The notes under the pieces: model-generated
What the model saw: only the letters and a program-made list of their open reading frames with translations
The model's database searches: none
Told to the model about the DNA's origin: nothing
Translations under genes and position numbers: made by a program
Assembly: GCA_003142255.1 (NCBI GenBank)
Contig: PLLO01000011.1
Coordinates: 248,001 to 312,000, forward strand
Length of the DNA: 64,000 nt
Source: Bacteroidales bacterium
Lineage (GTDB): Bacteria > Bacteroidota > Bacteroidia > Bacteroidales > VadinHA17
Reading direction: 5' to 3'
Shown: positions 62,182 to 64,000 of the stretch, in pieces
Position numbering within the stretch: the first letter of the stretch is position 1
Layout of the letters: the number at the start of each line of letters is the position of its first letter

Positions 62182-63464
62182 GAGAGGTGGTTCAGTGTAT
62201 TGGCTGTTCCTGTTCCCAGTATTCTGTCGTAACGGCCGCGGGGATTTCTGAAATAGACTATTACCATATAATCGTTTTCAGTCTCGTAATGGCTTCCTTC
62301 GAACTTTGAGGCAACTCCATCTGATTCGCCATCTTTAAGAAATACATATTCATAGTTATACCACCCCTGCTTTAACAGCATGGTGCATTCGTACTGGTTT
62401 AATTCAGGATTGAACTTCATGAGGTTATTCTTGTCGAAAAGCCAGTTGTTGAGATTACCGGAAACATACATCTGCCCTCCTGTGATCATGGATGATGATG
62501 GAAGTGTGAAAAAGACATTCACATAATCAGCATCAGTTTCCGGATCCTTGCCTTGCTGTGAAGCTATATAATACCTGCCATTGAAATCCTTCCAGTAAAA
62601 GTATGGCTTGAACTCCCTGTTTTCCGACGGTTTCAGGAAAACATTATAATAAGGTGCACTAAAATCGATCCTGCTTATATACTCTGAAATATACCTAATG
62701 CTTTTTATGTCGAAGTACCTGAATTCATTACCTCCCATGAAGATGTTTTTTTGTGATAATGAGCTGTATTTGACTTCATTGTTGCCAAAGTATTCCGGCT
62801 TCAGATTCTTCTTTGCGTTGTTCCACCGGCCGTTCTGAAGCACGAAAGAATAAATATCCTTGTACGGGTCGGGGACATTTATTCCGTTCATCCCGACGGT
62901 AAAATCTACCTGCTGTCTGGCGTTGTCGCCGGTGGTGAGCTGCGGCCGGTGCATGTCGATTTTTACATTCACGGCATCTTCTGTCACAATAAAGCGCATT
63001 GTCAGTACCGGCTTCTCAGGTTCATTGTAAGGATATACATAAATGATATAATTTCCGGAAACAGTGAATTTTACCCTGTCATTTGGGAACGAGACATTGT
63101 AGTGAAAGTAATCGACAGTTGTGTTGAATGAGGGGTTATAATCATCTATGGGATTCTCATAAAATCCTTCGAGATAATCGTTTGGCAATATGTCTGACTT
63201 TTTCCAGTCCTTGTCGCAATGGATAAATGAATAATAGAACGTTTCAGCCTGGTTATCAAGAAGATCAAAGTGCAAATCAATCTTCTCATCACTGTTCAGC
63301 TTCATGGCAGGAAACGACAGGTTCCATCCTTCCTTGTAAAGCTGGACAGTTTTTATCTTATCGCTGAATACTTTATCGCTATATGTTATTGTGTCCGGGT
63401 CGCTTCCTGACAAGATCCTGACAGGAAGAATTAATATGATAGGTAGGAGAAATATTCTTCTCAT
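62175..63464 (-). CDS. DUF5103 protein, type IX secretion Plug protein
   Basis: ATG 63464 gives a signal peptide (MRRIFLLPIILILPVRILSG); the open frame extends 26 codons further but would bury it. The 429-residue protein has SDKIKTVQLYKEGWNLSFPA, FSYIHCDKDWKK-like segments and a beta-rich body, with the C-terminal YVSGNLNNWLF and GWYNYEYVFLKDG typical of DUF5103. The family is the Plug of the SprA translocon in Flavobacterium johnsoniae, where it closes one face of the pore. It adds a further type IX secretion component to this region. It converges with mog over 7 bases. Confidence 0.85.
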   Translation of the reverse strand: MRRIFLLPIILILPVRILSGSDPDTITYSDKVFSDKIKTVQLYKEGWNLSFPAMKLNSDEKIDLHFDLLDNQAETFYYSFIHCDKDWKKSDILPNDYLEGFYENPIDDYNPSFNTTVDYFHYNVSFPNDRVKFTVSGNYIIYVYPYNEPEKPVLTMRFIVTEDAVNVKIDMHRPQLTTGDNARQQVDFTVGMNGINVPDPYKDIYSFVLQNGRWNNAKKNLKPEYFGNNEVKYSSLSQKNIFMGGNEFRYFDIKSIRYISEYISRIDFSAPYYNVFLKPSENREFKPYFYWKDFNGRYYIASQQGKDPETDADYVNVFFTLPSSSMITGGQMYVSGNLNNWLFDKNNLMKFNPELNQYECTMLLKQGWYNYEYVFLKDGESDGVASKFEGSHYETENDYMVIVYFRNPRGRYDRILGTGTANTLNHLSY

Positions 63465-63626
63465 GATTTTGTTTATGGAAATGTACCTGCAAAAATAGTG
63501 CAAATCTGTAATATGTACAGTGCAGAACATTTTTATCGGCATTAACTGATTGTCAGAAAGTTCATTTTACATCAACTTTAACCAACGCTCAGTTATTGTT
63601 TTTTTTATCTTATTTTTGGATGATAT

Positions 63627-64000
63627 ATGAGAATAAAGTCACAAACATGCCTGTTGTTTTTATTTCTGATTATTGCCGGTTGCAGTAATAATCAGAAAGA
63701 TTATGCAACAATAACCGGGTTTGCCCAGGGATCGACCTATAGCATGATTATTGAGAATTCAATGCATCTCGATCCTTCAGCTGTCAACAAAAAGGTGGGG
63801 GAGATACTTCATGCATTCGACATGTCACTCTCGCTCTATGTCGATTCATCAATTGTTTCGAGGGTAAACAGGAATGATACGGTTAGTTGCGATTCATTTT
63901 TTACTGAGAATTTTGAAAAATCAAGAAAGGTATGGCAACTGACCGGAGGAGCATTCGACGTAACCGTTGCACCTCTTGTAAAGGCCTGGGGATTCGGTCC
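63627..64000 (+). CDS. ApbE-family FAD:protein FMN transferase, 3'-truncated by the window edge
   Basis: The first 124 codons are visible from ATG 63627. The signal has a lipobox LIIAGC (Cys ~19), usual for ApbE lipoproteins of Gram-negative bacteria. YATITGFAQGSTYSMII is the family N-terminus, FDMSLSLYVDSSIVSRVN follows, and TGGAFDVTVAPLVKAWGFG is the highly conserved ApbE motif. The enzyme attaches FMN to a Thr of target proteins such as Rnf or Nqr subunits in the periplasm. The metal-binding C-terminal part is outside the window. TATTTTTG at 63611-63618 is a -7-like element very close to the ATG. Confidence 0.9.
   Translation, partial: MRIKSQTCLLFLFLIIAGCSNNQKDYATITGFAQGSTYSMIIENSMHLDPSAVNKKVGEILHAFDMSLSLYVDSSIVSRVNRNDTVSCDSFFTENFEKSRKVWQLTGGAFDVTVAPLVKAWGFG

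Noticed and set aside
1-64000. Insertion sequences, prophage, CRISPR arrays, tRNA or rRNA genes
   Set aside because: No transposase, integrase, phage protein, regular spacer-repeat array or RNA-gene pattern was seen on either strand.

Overview
The window reads as a chromosome segment of a Bacteroidota (class Bacteroidia) organism, probably an anaerobe or microaerophile. Lineage markers are a SusC/SusD pair, type IX secretion (T9SS) parts (PorP/SprF, a CHU_C-type C-terminal domain, a DUF5103 Plug protein), the futalosine menaquinone genes mqnB/mqnD, a nadK-DUF6089-uppS-bamA-skp-skp-murI envelope block, TAnnTTTG-type -7 promoter elements and few Shine-Dalgarno sites. Anaerobic traits are the 2-oxoacid:ferredoxin oxidoreductase KorAB and an aldehyde:ferredoxin oxidoreductase (AOR) family enzyme with its own tungstate/molybdate and pterin-cofactor genes. 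I saw no rRNA, tRNA, CRISPR array, insertion sequence or phage gene.

Layout. 1-8.1 kb: a truncated fasciclin-domain protein, a fasciclin lipoprotein, SusC and SusD, closed by a strong terminator. 8.3-16.3 kb: a DUF4450 protein, a PL11 rhamnogalacturonan lyase and a GH2 glycosidase; with SusCD this looks like a polysaccharide utilization locus for rhamnogalacturonan-I-type pectin. 16.3-28.7 kb: housekeeping genes (manA, udk, exonuclease, esterase, pdxJ, CBS protein, nadK), then the envelope block. 28.9-31.7 kb: korAB, ended by a 13-bp-stem terminator. 31.8-38.3 kb: two tandem paralogous giant proteins joining response-regulator receiver domains to a PEP-synthase-type ATP-binding domain and an unnamed C-terminal domain, without the phosphohistidine or PEP domains. 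38.3-46.9 kb: osmC, fabD, folE with a eukaryote-like 6-pyruvoyl-tetrahydropterin synthase, mqnB-mqnD, sodB, an M28 peptidase, a nitroreductase, a small CarboxypepD_reg protein and proline dehydrogenase. 47.1-50.2 kb: an ECF sigma factor, a membrane protein with an anti-sigma-like N-terminus and PKD plus CHU_C outer part, and PorP/SprF. 50.3-53.9 kb: a third Skp-like protein, a glycosyltransferase, DivIC/FtsB, a ThiS-like/ThiF-like pair and an FKBP. 54.1-62.2 kb: AOR, wtpABC-type transporter, moeA, a compact moaA, moaC and mog. 62.2-64 kb: the T9SS Plug protein and the start of an ApbE lipoprotein.

The least expected signals are the paired receiver/ATP-binding proteins, the sigma/anti-sigma/CHU_C/PorP cassette, and a recurring ATGAY-N4-GTCAT dyad (Crp/Fnr-like) upstream of korAB, upstream of the AOR gene and between proline dehydrogenase and the sigma factor. 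The dyad suggests a shared redox or metabolic regulator. Where I moved a start codon from the longest possible reading frame, the entry says why.
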